Below, piece by piece: positions 1 through 12,369 of a stretch of DNA of 64,000 nucleotides; within the stretch, counting starts at the first letter, position 1; every line of letters starts with the position of its first letter. Below the pieces are notes generated by a model, which was given only the letters and a program-made list of their open reading frames with translations, did no database searches and was not told the origin of the DNA. The translations under genes and the position numbers were made by a program. Where the stretch lies: positions 1 through 64,000 of the forward strand of contig QANY01013654.1 in assembly GCA_003255025.1 (NCBI GenBank), in the 5' to 3' direction. The DNA comes from Datisca glomerata (Eukaryota; Streptophyta; Magnoliopsida; Cucurbitales; Datiscaceae).

Positions 1-380
1 TGAATATTTCATTGGTACGCCAAGTAATATTACTTCATGTATTCATGACCAATTAACAAATCTTAGGTGTCCAATATTAAATGATTTTAATTGGTATAAG
101 AATATATTCTTATCTAGAGTGATGTCGAGAGATGATAGTAATCAACCATTTTGAAAAGAAAAATTTATTTACCTAATCTTTTTGCCCATAAAATAAGGAC
201 AGTTCTTAGTAATGACCTAGGAAATATAGACTATGATAGTCTAACCTATGGAACCATAATTACTATAATACAAAAAGAAGGATTAAAAATGTGTGTTGAT
301 ATGAAAATCAACAAACAAATTAAAAAAGAAAGCAAAACTGCTAAATATGAGTTAGGTAATTTCTATGAGCAATACGGTTT
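1..380 (+). pseudogene. Caulimovirid coat-protein fragment, broken
   Basis: This is the central to C-terminal part of a pararetroviral coat (gag-like) protein, entering from the left edge. The run DYDSLTYGTIITIIQKEG (about 226-285) and the lysine-rich stretch after it align with copy A (12540-12930, opposite strand) and copy B (20359-20901). A TGA follows the residues SNQPF near 150, and a few bases are missing near 165-172, so the part before 151 and the part after lie in different frames. The match ends around 376-384, just after YEQYG, and the sequence then jumps into movement-protein sequence. It cannot make a functional protein. Assignment to Caulimoviridae is firm; the genus is not determined. 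Confidence 0.8.
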
Positions 381-1205
381 ACATCCAGCAGTACATGGAT
401 GGTACTGTAAAAATTAACTTTCAATCATCTTCTAGTCCACAAGTTAGGGAATATAGCCAGTCTAGTACCCCTAGAAATTTCTTTTCTGAATCATCCATCG
501 GTAATGATCAAAGTCTTAGGATCAACACTTAGAACAAGAATTAAAGAAATTACAAATTAAAAATTTAAAACTTAAAAAGGCATAGCCATAAATTCTCAAG
601 TTAGTCAGCTAGTCTTTGATAATAAGTCTGAACAATCTGATGAAACTGAAGCACCCACTGGATCAGATTTCCAAGGAAGCCTTAATTCTGTCAATCATCA
701 ACTCTTAGTTCTGAATATAGGAACCTTGAGTCAAGAATATGAACCAGATTGGGAAGGTCTAGCCCAACACAATAATGACCCAAACAATTTATATAGACGT
801 AATAGATTCAGAGATTCATATGATATAGATCAAAGAAAAGTCATACTTGCTGAATGGAAGGCATTTATGCAAGAGTTTAAAATTGATATATTTTTCCTAG
901 ATTATGTTGAAGATATTTACGAAAAAAATATCAAAGTAATTTCAAAGTATAAATGGGTTAAGGAAGACTTTAGTGTAGTTTCTACTAGTCATCCTCCTCC
1001 TAAAAAAATTATGATTTATCATAAAAATTCTCTAATCACTGCTTCTCCTTTCAAAATTGCAAAGGAAGAAGAACCAAACAAAAAAGTAGTTGAACAACTC
1101 AACTATACTAATCAGAGTCTAATTACAATAGGAAAATAGTTAGATAAAATAGAAACTAAGGTTGATGTTCTCAATGAACCTAAGCCTAGTGAGACCCTGA
1201 AAGAA
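381..1205 (+). pseudogene. Caulimovirid movement-protein C-terminus and linker, fused behind coat protein
   Basis: From about 381 the sequence matches the reverse strand of 21230-21975: the end of the movement-protein domain (residues YMDGTVKINFQSS, in a different frame from the coat protein before it) and then the linker that normally lies between movement and coat proteins. The longest open part is 726-1139, which includes EYEPDWEGLAQHN and IFFLDYVEDIYEKN. The end near 1150-1205 also matches copy A at 13560-13640. In copy B the order is movement, linker, coat; here coat comes first, so the fragment is permuted. Homology stops at a short AT run near 1205. Confidence 0.75.
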
Positions 1206-1824
1206 AAACCTTATATATATATAATATTTATTTATTAATTGCGTATTAATCTTTTGTAGTCAAAATATGTCGTAGAAGAATGTCATAAAGCATATGTTTT
1301 GATAATGTTAAATGCAAGATGGAAGGATGAGAAGAGTAGAATAAAGAATGAATATATGGTGACATATGAAACGGAGGGAGAGGCATTATAATATTGGAAT
1401 GATGCTATTCTAAAAGATAGTTTGGTTGCGATAATTCGTAGATGGTACTCAGAAGAAGGAAATGTATGATTTTTTACTGTACATCTATGATTAATTGTAT
1501 GTGAAATAAATTAGCTTTTTTTATCTTTCATAAATATAAAAGCAAGTTGAAACTAACAGAAGATCGCGGAGCAAACTAAAACGCCCTCACAGGTTGAAAC
1601 GTACCAGTATACTAACGAAAAGAGCAGAAATGATAAATTCTAAACTTTATAATCGTTTTAATTAGTTTTATTGTAAGTATATTTAATCACATGTTCTCAT
1701 TTTATAGACATAAGAGCTTCAAAGAGAGCCCTCAAGAACAGAGTTATTTGTAGCCTCACATGAACAGAAAGATGAAACTTATGTAAATGAAGAGACTGCA
1801 AACGTTGCAGTAAGTATAAGTTGT

Positions 1825-2480
1825 AATATTAATACCAAGTTTTTAAATAGTTATTACATGTTTACTCATACTAAATCCTAATTTTGTATTATAGGCAAAA
1901 CTTAAACAGCGCATGAGTCAACTTCCGGATGGTGATTATGATCCAATTTCACCAAACGACGTGCTCTCATAAGTATTGGGTCCAGAGCATCCTGACGAGT
2001 GCGTTCATTAGGACTCGGGGTAACTCCATCTCAAGTGTTCTCGCATTATCGTGGGAAATCATCCATGCAAGAGTTTACCCATTTATCAACTGAACTAGAA
2101 TCCCAACGTGCACGAGTAGCTGAGGCTACAATACTTATGATTATGCGCTCTGTAAATATATAGAACAGTACTGCTCTGACTATTGTGAAAATATATACCC
2201 TACTAAAATTGTGTTAATATGCAGGAATTTTTGGGAATGAGCAGAAATAGGAAGGAGCATGCGAGAACACTTGAGATGGAGTTACCCCGAGTCCTAATGA
2301 ACGCACTCGTCAGGATGCTCTAGACCCAATACTTATGAGAGCACGTCGTTTGGTGAAATTGGATCATAATCACCATCCGGAAGTTGACTCATGCGCTGTT
2401 TAAGTTTTGCCTATAATACAAAATTAGGATTTAGTATGAGTAAACATGTAATAACTATTTAAAAACTTGGTATTAATATT
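1825..2480. repeat. 222-bp near-perfect inverted repeat, arms 1825-2046 and 2259-2480
   Basis: The left arm and the reverse complement of the right arm agree at all positions I compared except one (C/T in GGGTCCAGAGC versus GGGTCTAGAGC). The spacer is 212 bp. The arms include the transposase exon KQRMSQLPDGDYDP and its flanking intron. A transcript would form a long hairpin. Confidence 0.9.
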
Positions 2481-2851
2481 CAGAGATGCGTGAGAAATAT
2501 GATCAGGTGCAGGCTGAATATTCAGAGATACGCTCCTAGCTAAGCTTAATTATGAAGTTTATGCAATACTCTCATAAAGACTAGAGTAACATTTTGTTGT
2601 TTAACGTTATTTAATAGTACTTCTGAAATGTTTTGTTATTTCAAAATTTCATACTTTGAACTCATTAAATAATTTGTGTTGATAATCTATTATAGTTTTA
2701 GATATCTAATTAATGATTTAATGCTTTATAATTATGCGCTCTGTAAATATATAGAACAATACTCTCTGACTATTGTGGAAATATATACCCTACTAAAATT
2801 GTGTTAATATGCAGGAATTTTTGGGAATGAGCAGAAATAGGAAGGAGCATG
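2140..2851 (+). repeat. Direct repeat, copies 2140-2261 and 2731-2851
   Basis: A segment of about 122 bp, from ATTATGCGCTCTG to GAAGGAGCATG, occurs twice in the same orientation with a few differences. The first copy ends exactly where the right arm of the inverted repeat begins (2259-2261). This suggests the inverted arm was inserted during a copy-and-switch rearrangement. Confidence 0.85.
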
Positions 2852-3259
2852 TGAAATCAGCATTTTTTGCGACGGTTCTTAAACCTATATGTGATGGGTG
2901 TCGTCACTAAATTAGTGAAAATAAAATTACTGCCCACATTAATTAATTTGTTATTTTTTAATAATTAGATAATTTGTAAATGAAATTAATTAATTGATAG
3001 TGATCAATTTAATCTGTCAACCCTCCCTACTGTTGCCACCGAAAACCAAGAAGAAGAAAAAAATTATTTTTTTCTTCCTCAGTTTTTTAGAGAGCTCACA
3101 CTCTATTCCTGACAATATCCTTGTAAGTTATACTTTGAATCCTACGAGTGATTGTTGGTGTGAAGATCAATTAAAATTCTGTGAATATCAAGAACGAAGA
3201 ACGCGAGATAATTAATTGGATCTCACCAATTCAGAAATTCTCCATTACAAGAAAATGTA

Positions 3260-6200
3260 TAGAGTTGTTTCTATCTCATCTCGATACGTTTATCTGAATA
3301 TGTATGATCGTTGAATGATTTTGTAGTTAATTTGACTAAATATTTATATGTGATTTTTTATATTCCTCCCACTAATCATTCATGATTCATTAATTTTTTT
3401 TCAATTTTTAAAACCGGATCCAACAGTATGTACTCTTTTTTGCAGCAAATCAAAAAGTGATATCGAGAATGTAATATAAAGCCTCGAGCACACAACACAG
3501 AGTTAATAGATATCTTCGAATGAAACAAGTGCCAAGCAAGGATAGATCGAGCGGGTGGGATATTTAATGCCGCCTAAATCTGCATACCCAACTAATCGTA
3601 GTCCTAACCCTAGAAAGTGAGACATATGCAACTACAAAGAAATGGCATCATCCAAAAGTGCGTCTAGACCAATAGATTTGAATCAGAGCTCACCACGATC
3701 ACCTCGATTTCACAAGCTTTAGATGAGATGAACGAAAAGATGCACGATGATGTCACGATATTGGCCTGTGATCCTGAGTGAAGTATTGAGCACGGAGATA
3801 AGCAATAATTAGTGAATCCTCAGTCATGAAAGTTAAGCAATCTATAACTCGATTATCATGCATGTAAATGTAGGTGACAACATAGTCCATCTGAGAAAGC
3901 AAACTGAAACATCTATCTCAAGCAGGGTGCGAATGGGAAGGAACCTTACTCATTTTGTCTCAATATCTACAAGATCACAAAGAAGCAAGGTAGCTTGAAA
4001 ATCATCATAAGAAATAGAAGTTATATTACCGGTGATTTCATGAGCTACAAAAACTGAGTTGAAGTCCTCAAGAAAATTCGAAGGGACTTTGGGGTGATCT
4101 TTTTCTAGAGAGTTAATTTTTCTGTATCTAGAGAGTTTTTCTTTCATTAACCACATTAAAAAATTTTACTTTAAAAAATCATGAATTGGACAAGACTCGT
4201 TTGTATATCATTGCATATCTTTTTTTTTGTAATGAATAACATTGTAGAAAAATTATACATCACTGTTTGTTAATAGTAACATACAGAACGGAGAGAGAAA
4301 GAGAGCTTAGGAGATAAAAATGAGAAAAAATGATCTCTCCTCTTAATTCTCACTTTCTCTCCTCTTAATTCTCAAAATTGACAAAAAATTACTCCCAAAA
4401 TAGTGAAAGTCAAAATATGGTTCTTATAATTTAGCATTTAACTAAATGTTATATTTTTCTTTCGTGCTCAGCTCTGTTTTAGTAAAACTCGAAAATGAAG
4501 TCCTAAAAAATCACGAAGAAGAAAATATGAGATGTTAAAATTTAGTTGAAATATTACAGAGAGAGAGGAAAAAAGATATTATAAATTGAGTTAATGCATA
4601 AAGTAAGCATTCTCTCACAAAAGCATGTATAATTATTAACAAATTGAGTTAATGCATATGATTAAATATTTATTGAATTTGAAGAGAACCTCATTTGATA
4701 TTATAAATTGGATTGTTATACCCTACTACAGTAATACTCACAATAATATGTTTAGTGTTATATCCTATTAATACTCATTCTATTTTGTGTAGTGTAATAC
4801 CCCAATCCTCACGTAATTCAGATTGGATCAGCTTCAAGTTAAATGACGTCAATACGTGATCGGTCAATGTGAACTTGGACTAGTCGCTAATCTAGAAAAA
4901 CAATGTTAAAGGTCTTATTTCACTCAGTTTTCATACTAACATTCCATTGGTCACAGCAAACCAAATATCTTATGGTGGGGGATAATTAAGGGATTCAGTT
5001 GTTGAAATTTTGTACTGTATGTGACTTCCAAGTTTCACCTATTTAAATTTTTTTAGCATTGTCGTCATTTCCAATTTGTATCTAAAAAAATAATCAACCA
5101 ACAACCCACCTTTAGCTCAAAAACAAATAGAAAAAAAGAAAAAGAAAATTCAACCACATTTCCAATGGTCTTGATCTTCTATCGTATAGGTAGATATTTC
5201 TTGTGGAAAAAAATGTATGAATCCAACCGCATAAATTCCTATTGACCAGGGTAATGAAAAATGAATTTAGAATTAGGTTAAATGGCAAATTGTACCAAAT
5301 GTTATAAATTTGTTTATAATTTCTCATAATCTTTTGATTAAAAAATGGTGAGCATAGTAAAATAGAATATTGTTTATTATCGTTGAGGCGATTTCATCGG
5401 TTGTGTAGGGATTGGTGATCAATTCGTAAGTATGAGGGAAATCTTCACATTCATAAGTTAGTTTTTGGAGTTGAAAAAAATCTAATATCACCTAATACTC
5501 GTATCAAAAACACAATCGAAAAAGCGTAGTAGAGCTTGGCGTGTGATTGGGAAGATTATTGAGGTTATTCAAAAATAGTTATGGAATGAACTAGAAGTCA
5601 ATTTATAAGTATAACATAAATCTTCACTTCACAAGTTAATAATCAGTTTATAACTGTGAGTGAAAACTTGCACATATCAAATTAACTTTAGGAGTTGAGA
5701 ATGCCCAATATCAATTTTCAGGAGTTCAATTTACCTTCCAAAAGAAATCGAGTAAAGTTGGACGTTGGCCTTCGCTTCCCCTTTTAATTTTTCAATCAAA
5801 CATGAATAGAAAGTTACATATATAAATTCCTAAAAAAATCCCCTTAAAATCGAACACCCATAATCTCGCAAGCTTCATATTTAAATTTTTTGTGTGATTC
5901 AATTAGATTGTTGCAGAACAAAAGAAGAGGTTTGTATGATTTGGAGAGCTAGATAAACTTTAGCTAAATATGATAAAATTCATGATGAGGAGTGGTAAAC
6001 ACTGTTTTAATTATCAAGATTGTCAAATCACAACCGTTAGAGATTGTTCTAAATGAATTTCACATGCAAGATACATAAAAGAAAAATAATTACTCTAAAC
6101 GAATCAGATCTGACTCAATTATTTTTATATTAAAATATTAGTTTTTAAATTTAAATTTTTTTACTTACTCTAGTAACATAGAATCGGATCCACATAAATG

Positions 6201-6340
6201 AATGAGTATGGTGTTTTTGTGTGCCACATGAGCTTCTGAACATTCGTGGGTATTAATGTAATGTGAATTCCACCTCTATTACCATTTTCCCGCGTCACAA
6301 GTTTCCACCTACAAAATGGCTGTCTTCAACGAGCCCCTTT
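3260..6340. other. Intergenic AT-rich stretch, no supported gene
   Basis: No long ORF or RNA gene is visible. Short open frames (2994-3215, 3950-4156, 5112-5327) lack recognisable domains. A purine-rich run (4290-4325) faces pyrimidine-rich runs (4335-4372), giving weak foldback potential. A TGTAATACCCCAA stretch at about 4793 resembles the start of the chromovirus LTR at 28637 but is not followed by the rest of it. Confidence 0.5.
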
Positions 6341-6344
6341 CCTT

Positions 6345-6387
6345 TTGACAAAAGTCTTCGATACAAGTTACCGGCGAGTCTATAAAG
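6345..6387 (+). promoter_or_regulatory. Core promoter of the dirigent gene (TATA box, W-box-like site)
   Basis: TATAAAG at 6381-6387 lies 54 bp upstream of the ATG at 6441, implying a 5' UTR of roughly 25-30 nt. TTTGAC at 6344-6349 is a W-box core (WRKY site), plausible for a stress-responsive dirigent gene. Both calls rest on consensus and position. Confidence 0.5.
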
Positions 6388-6440
6388 AGTCTACCTTATT
6401 CCACCAATTAATCATTCTCTCTCTAGACTCTCCTTCTCTG

Positions 6441-6995
6441 ATGGCTTTCTCTCTCCACACCAAAGTTTCTCTATTTCTACTCTTGACCCTCCTCACAATT
6501 TATGCCTCCTCCGCCTCCCACCACCACCAGCACCACCGCCACCAACTCAAGTCCCTCCACCTCTCCCTCTTCCAACATGAAACCATAAACAAGACAGGCT
6601 ACATCATAGTGAACGGAGTGACGGGACCAGAGACCAGCCAGACAACGACACCGTTTGGTACTCTGTTTGTTTTCCAAGATCCGATGACAATCGCGGCCAA
6701 CAGATCCTCCAAGGTTGTCGGAATTGCAGAGGGAAGCTCGATTACTTCCTCCCTTGATGGGCTGAGGAGCATTTCGACGGCCAAGATCACTTTGCGTTTG
6801 AAGAATTACTCCGGTTCATTAACGGTCGTTGGAGGAACGCATAATATTAAAGCTTCCGACCATCCTGTTGTCGGAGGAACGGGGGATTTCTTGTTCGTTC
6901 AAGGCTATGTGACTTCGTCTCCGGTTGATCTTCAGGGCCTTACTGTTGTTTATAAGATTGAATTTCACCTTTACTGGCCTCCATTTGCTAATTAA
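6441..6995 (+). CDS. Dirigent family protein, secreted, 184 aa
   Basis: An intact, intronless gene for a dirigent protein. This family sits in the apoplast and steers stereoselective coupling of phenoxy radicals in lignan and related synthesis. Residues 1-25 form a signal peptide (hydrophobic core LFLLLTLLTIYA, cleavage likely after SSA). A histidine-rich linker follows (22-34). The beta-barrel domain runs from about 40 to 181, with FGTLFVFQDPMT (72-83), AEGSSITSSLDG (96-107) and VVGGTGDFLFVQGY (133-146). N-glycosylation sequons are at N50, N87 and N102. The length is normal for the family. I chose 6441 because it follows a TATA box at the right distance and begins a clean signal peptide; the open frame extends to 6345 only through non-ATG codons. 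Substrate and subfamily cannot be told from sequence alone. Confidence 0.93.
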   Translation: MAFSLHTKVSLFLLLTLLTIYASSASHHHQHHRHQLKSLHLSLFQHETINKTGYIIVNGVTGPETSQTTTPFGTLFVFQDPMTIAANRSSKVVGIAEGSSITSSLDGLRSISTAKITLRLKNYSGSLTVVGGTHNIKASDHPVVGGTGDFLFVQGYVTSSPVDLQGLTVVYKIEFHLYWPPFAN

Positions 6996-6999
6996 ACCT

Positions 7000-8995
7000 C
7001 TGTGTTCTTAGTCCAACTTGCTAGCTATACCTTCCATTGTAGCTTTCTGTAATTGGTTTAATCAGTATTTTCTTTTACAGTTCATATATTTTGGATTGAG
7101 ACGTTCATGGCTGTAATAATTGCTGAGCTACTACAACTAGTTCGGTGCCAATTTCACGCATCCCTTAGTATTACGTGTGTCAACAGTAACAGATTTCAAA
7201 GTGAATAAGAAAGAAAATGAAAAGAATAAAAGAAAAAGGGAAAAAATGAAGAATTAAGTTTTATTGATGTGTTTACTTAACTGCTAACTAGAACTAAAGA
7301 ACTTTATGTTATTATTGTGTTTACTAATGATTAAGAATTGAAATAATTATCATTTACTAAAATACCTCTTTTAAAAATACATGACTAATGACACGTTTTT
7401 TATAATTTTAATACCTTAAAAATCTAATTAATATATTCAAGGAATGAATAATTAGTAAATTATTATGCCCTTGTTTTATACATCCACCTATAAATTAGTA
7501 TAATTAAACACTTAAATTACTAATAATTTAACTAAATTGTTTTATAAATTGCTAATTAAAATAATTAGTACTAATTTAAGTTACTCTAATTACTATTAAC
7601 TTATTTTATAATATTTAAAGCCGATAATATGTCCCATTACAAGTTTACAACAAATAAATATATTTCCAATAACTAAAGTAAAATCATTAATAATTAGGAA
7701 AGAAAATAAGTATTAAATATTTTTAAGAAATTAGTTATGTAATTTACAATTTAAAATAAATTAGTATTTATTATTTTATTCAAACAGTAAATTAATGATT
7801 TAATTTACTAATTAAAAGGGGATGACTTTTTTGTAAATTTATTTAAAGTTAAGGGTATTTTATAATTGTATCTAAAATTTGGAGGGTAATTGCATAATAT
7901 TAAATTTTAGATGATTTCCTTCCAGAAATTCAACTTGATTCTCAAGAGGGGAACTATGTTCTCTATCCTTGGGAATAGATTTTAATGGATCCCACCATTA
8001 TTTTCATGACCATAGGTAAGTAAACACATGAAAAGGAAATGGATAAGAAAATCCCATTTTATTTCTTTCAATTTACCTTTTAATAAACACAACTTTATAT
8101 CATATTTTGATAAATGCATGTATCATGGACTATGTATTCACGTCATCATTAATAATATAATTTTTTTTATTTGTCTACATGCATGTTCCATGTGATGTAC
8201 ATGAGGTTACACATTATTTTCTTATGTTATATATTTCCGTTCTTTCTAAATTTTTCTTCATTTTTGTCAGTAGAGCTTAAAAAATCTTGTTACTACGACA
8301 CCTGACGCTAGCTCAAGTGCCCGATCTCCCTGCCACGATAGTGGCAAGTGTTCGTTTCTTACCTTTTGTCAAATTTGTTTCACAAATTTGTATCACAATT
8401 ACACACACTAGATCAGCTCATTTTTAGGCTAGGAGTCTTATTAAAAAATCTGGCTAATTACTAGAAACATTTATATGTTGCAATCACACCATTTTTTGTT
8501 TGAAATGATCATATCGTATTTATTTTTGTATGAAGTATTTGAGCATGTGTTTATATGTATTTTAAAGCATTTTAGAATATACTTAGATATGTGCTTCTTG
8601 TATAAATGTTTTAAACAACCATAATTATTAAATAATTATGATTTAAAATAATGATGCTTAACATTAAAATAAAGCAATCTCAAGCTCGTTCATAACGTGA
8701 TACTACTTGTTCTCCCACTATGTCACTTGTGCTTTTGTGTCGAACATGTATAACCATTTACTTGGTGTATATGTTTCGCCCTTTCCACCTAATTTGGTTG
8801 CAAAAGAAAAAAAGAAAACAAAATTCAATTAATTATTTGTCGGTAGTACATCAGATACTAGGTGGGCTCTGTTAATGCCCGTTCAAGTTGGATTATTTAA
8901 GTTTTAAAAAACACTGGACTGTTCGTTTTCAGTTAAAGTGTAAATTCTATTCAACCAAAAAATATATACAATTACAATGAGCACAACACAAGTAA
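7000..8995. other. Intergenic AT-rich stretch after the dirigent gene
   Basis: No gene is visible. GTGTTTACTTAA at 7269-7280 and TAAGTAAACACA at 8015-8027 form a short inverted pair about 750 bp apart around very AT-rich DNA. This could be a decayed MITE, but longer TIRs and a target duplication are not evident. Nothing else is supported. Confidence 0.4.
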
Positions 8996-9683
8996 TTGTG
9001 AAAATGAAACCTCAATTGGTGAGGGTTTGTACAATTTTAGAAATAAATTAAAACTTTGTTGAAATTTAATTGAAACTAATTATAAGACAAAGTCATGTAT
9101 TAACCACCATCTTATGAACCATTTAAAAAAAATAATTTTGAAATTTTAATCAAATTTCAGAAACCAAGAGTGAGAAAAATCATTATTTTGATGCAGGAAA
9201 TCATATGCCAAGCATCAATATAGTTAAAATAATTATATTGTCCTTTATTTAAAAGAATTTTGAGACCTAATGATGAACTTTCCAATCCTCCATGATTATA
9301 ATTTTGAGAATGTAGAACGAATGATAGAAGATGCTTCATTCAAAACTTTTTATTGGGCTCATATTAAATGACTTTGTTTCTAATAGAATGTCTATGTAGA
9401 AACTGAGACTTTTGTCCTTGTGACCAGGGACAAAGTGAAAATCTGGAAGGAAATGAGATGTTGTTATTTTAGCATGATCTTTCAAATGAGCGAATGTGAA
9501 CTCAATATGAAAGAGATTTTTATTGGAAATTTTTCTAAAATATAGGGATGATTTTTTATATTTTCCAATTGGTTGATTGACTAATCGTGGATCAAAAAGT
9601 TCAGTAATTGAGAATGAGTCAAATTGGTTTACTAGGGCTGATTGATAGTTGGGTCTGATGGATCCAAGTATTGATAATTAGGT

Positions 9684-10150
9684 TTATTTAGGAGTAGAAG
9701 ACTCCTCTTTAATTTGGGCCTTAAGGGACAATTGTAGAGTCGAAGACTCCCCTTTGAATCCAGCTTTTGATGTCTGGGGCGTAGACCTTATCTTGATGAC
9801 CCTGCAAGAATTCACGAGTAAGGAAGTCATGAATTGAATTATTGACACCTTGAATAAATTCAATATCAAAATCAAATATACTAAGAATAGACAGTCATCG
9901 AGCAAAAATCTGTTTGGAAGCAATATTTTTAACAACTTTTTCAAAAACATATTTTGCAGATTTACAGTCAATTTCAAGAGAAATTTTTTATTTAGTAAGT
10001 CATCTTGAAATTTTTGAATACATAAAACAACAAATAAAATTTCTTTTTTAATTGTATTGTAATTTATTTGTGATTGAGTCCAAGTTTCAGATGCGAACCT
10101 AACAATTTGCACTGGTGATTTCGGAGAAATTTTTTGTAATAAGATACCTC
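9684..10150 (-). pseudogene. Caulimovirid RNase H domain (copy A)
   Basis: RNase H part of the viral replicase polyprotein, which degrades RNA in RNA/DNA hybrids during reverse transcription. The frame shows ETWTQSQINYNTIKKEIL and FQDDLLNKKFLLK, matching copy B at 17516-17941. After the latter motif the frame slips: the open frame continues with unrelated leucine-rich residues, while the expected RNase H continuation lies in another frame. It re-enters the tail sequence ending EESSTPK near 9690, a block repeated on the opposite strand at 15120-15180 and 15900-15950. Confidence 0.75.
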
Positions 10151-10399
10151 CATATTAAAGGTCAGAGGTATCAATTTGAACAATTTTAAAAAAAATTATT
10201 AGTAGGGATGTCAAGACAAGGAAGTGTCTTAACATGAGTTTTAATTTTCTTAATTAAATTGGTATGGACAATTGTCCATGGAGGGGGATTTTTCTTAAGG
10301 CTTTCAAAGAGAGGCTTGCAATCAATTCTCAAATTGTTATATAAATCATATATGTAATTCAATGATCCTAGAAATCTTTGTAATTGGGTTTTATCAAGG

Positions 10400-11240
10400 A
10401 TTTCATTAGAAAATTTATCACCAAATTGTATGACTCGTCAATTGGTTTAATTATGAAATTGTGTATTTCAAATCCTAGAAATCTGATGTAAGATTGGAAC
10501 AATTGATTTTACTTGCAGAGATAACTAAACCATTTTACCTTATTATCCTAACAAAGAATTTAAGATGTTTCCAATGTTGTTCTATTGATCTAGAGAAAAT
10601 GAGAACATTATCAATATAAATAATTGAGAAATCAATTAATTGAATAAATATTTCATTCATCATATTCTGGAATTCACTAGGAGCATTTTTAAGACCAAAA
10701 AGCATACATTCCATTCGTAATGGCCAAATGGAGTTACATATGCAGTTTTGTATTTATTATTTTCATTTATCTGGATTTACCAGAATCCAGATTTCATGTC
10801 AAACGTACAGAATACAACATCTCCAAGTCTGTTGATTAAGTCCTTTTTGTTTGGTATAAGATATATTATCCATTCTAAAATATTGTTGAGGGGCTTGTAG
10901 TGAATTACTAACTGGGGAACTCCTCGTTCAATTTCACTGACCTTTTGGACATAAAATGTCGAGCAAGACCAATGAGATTTGATCATTCTAATGATATTTT
11001 TATTGAGCAGTTGTGCAATTTCTTTCTTACTGAACTCAAGCATTTCAAAATTCATTTGAATTAGTTGTGCCTTTTTTGGGATATTTTTTTCATCAAATCT
11101 CTTAATGCAAGACAAACTGATAGTATGGCGATTCCTATGCCAAAATATATTGGGAATGTCAGCACATAATTCTTTATAATTGTTTTTCAAAGATTTTAAT
11201 TTATTTTTTAAGAGCATAATTTTGAAGTTGTTCTTCAATT
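10400..11240 (-). pseudogene. Caulimovirid reverse transcriptase (copy A), catalytic motif altered
   Basis: The N-terminal fingers/palm are open at 10777-11238, with KKEIAQLLNKNIIR, SHWSCSTFYVQK and CTFDMKSGFW (first catalytic Asp region). After a stop at 10776 the rest is readable through several stops. The palm motif at 10607-10618 reads YIDN instead of the canonical Y-x-D-D, so a catalytic aspartate is replaced by Asn. Copy B keeps YIDD at the same place. The enzyme is inactive in this copy on both counts. Confidence 0.8.
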
Positions 11241-11521
11241 CTTTTGAATTTTATTTCATATTGCAGAAAAAATGATTTTTTTTCTTTACAAGAAATTAAA
11301 TTCACAATTTAAAAAACAGATTTTTATTTTTAAGTTTTCAATTTCTCATTGTGAGGAAAAGAAAGAAATTTAAATTTGATAGGTTTATCCATGGGGAAAG
11401 TAATTATTTCATCATGTTCTGTTGTAAAAGAATACAATAGAGAAATGGATGGTAAACGCAAAATAATTTTGTCTATACCCTTTTTTACTAAGACAAATGA
11501 TGTTTTAAAACGTACATTATC

Positions 11522-11713
11522 CTAACAGATATGAACTTTAGGGATTTCATAGTTTATATGCATTCTAGTACCATTTGCAGAGAACAAATATTTTTTTATC
11601 TTCTTGAAGTACTTGGTAGAAACAAATCCTCCATGCATACAATTCAAATCAGCTCTTGAATCAATAAGAGTCATTGAAGTGAAATTAAAATCTTGGATTA
11701 TTATTTTGACCAT
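11522..11713 (-). pseudogene. Caulimovirid aspartic protease fragment (copy A)
   Basis: A retropepsin-like segment. LIDSRADLNC surrounds the active-site aspartate; the codons at 11651-11662 encode D-S-R-A where the family has D-[ST]-G-A, so the flap-side glycine is lost. The later residues INYEIPKVHIC match copy B. It lies between the zinc-knuckle region and the reverse transcriptase, the normal order in a pararetroviral polyprotein. Confidence 0.7.
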
Positions 11714-12369
11714 TATGTGCCTTTTTTATTTTGATGTGATTAAGGATTTAGATAATTGTTGAAAATAGGTTCTTCAATCTCATTATCAGAAATTAGGATT
11801 TTACTAAGTTCTCCTAGTTCATTGAAATTCATGATTTTTAATTAAATTTTTTATTTTTAAGAGATTCAATTCTTTCATTTTTTCTATGTTTGGTTTTTTT
11901 AATTCTTTTATTTTTATTTTAATATTTTTATTTCTTTTTAAAATTTCTGTAAAGTAGCTTCTTTTTTCTTTCCTTTAATTTTATTGAATTTTTAAGAGTT
12001 TGTGAAAAACTTATAGTATTATTATTAGACTTAGTTTTTTCTTTCTTTTGAATTACATTCCTAAGTTTTTCAAGATATTCTTGTTTTAATTTAGGATTCT
12101 CAATTTGACTAATTAAATCTAACAAAAGATTTTCTTATTCGTCATTTTTATTTAAGACATTAACACTTATTTACAACAGTTATCCCTGTAACCCAAAGAT
12201 ATGTTAGGAGAATCAATGTCAGAACTTGAAGAGTTTGATTCGTCAAATTCGGGAGACTCAAGTTCTCCTAAATCTTCATTACTATTTTCATAGTAATTTA
12301 TTGATTCTATAATTCTAAACAATTATTATTTATCTTCTTCAAAGATTTTTAATTGATTAATTTTATTTT

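Larger units (their letters stand above)
1240..2950 (+). mobile_element. Decayed CACTA (En/Spm-like) transposase region
   Basis: Broken exons of a plant En/Spm-type transposase-associated protein can be read. 1262-1470 gives a block containing ARWKDEKSRIKNEYMV. About 1740-1810 gives ELFVASHEQKDETYVNEET. 1893-2010 gives KQRMSQLPDGDYDPISPNDV followed by LGPEHPDE. This combination is typical of the C-terminal half of plant CACTA ORFs. Stops and frame breaks are frequent. The tail at 2858-2915 (GCGACGG, then GTCGTCAC) resembles the sub-terminal repeats of CACTA elements, and 3243-3256 faintly resembles a CACTACAAGAAA terminus. No clear TIR pair or target duplication was found, so the borders are approximate. 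Confidence 0.65.

Noticed and set aside
4793..4806. Start of another chromovirus LTR
   Set aside because: Only about 13 bp match the LTR start; the following sequence is unrelated.
6345..6440. N-terminal extension of the dirigent frame
   Set aside because: It starts at a non-ATG codon, spans the TATA box and would bury the signal peptide; the ATG at 6441 fits.
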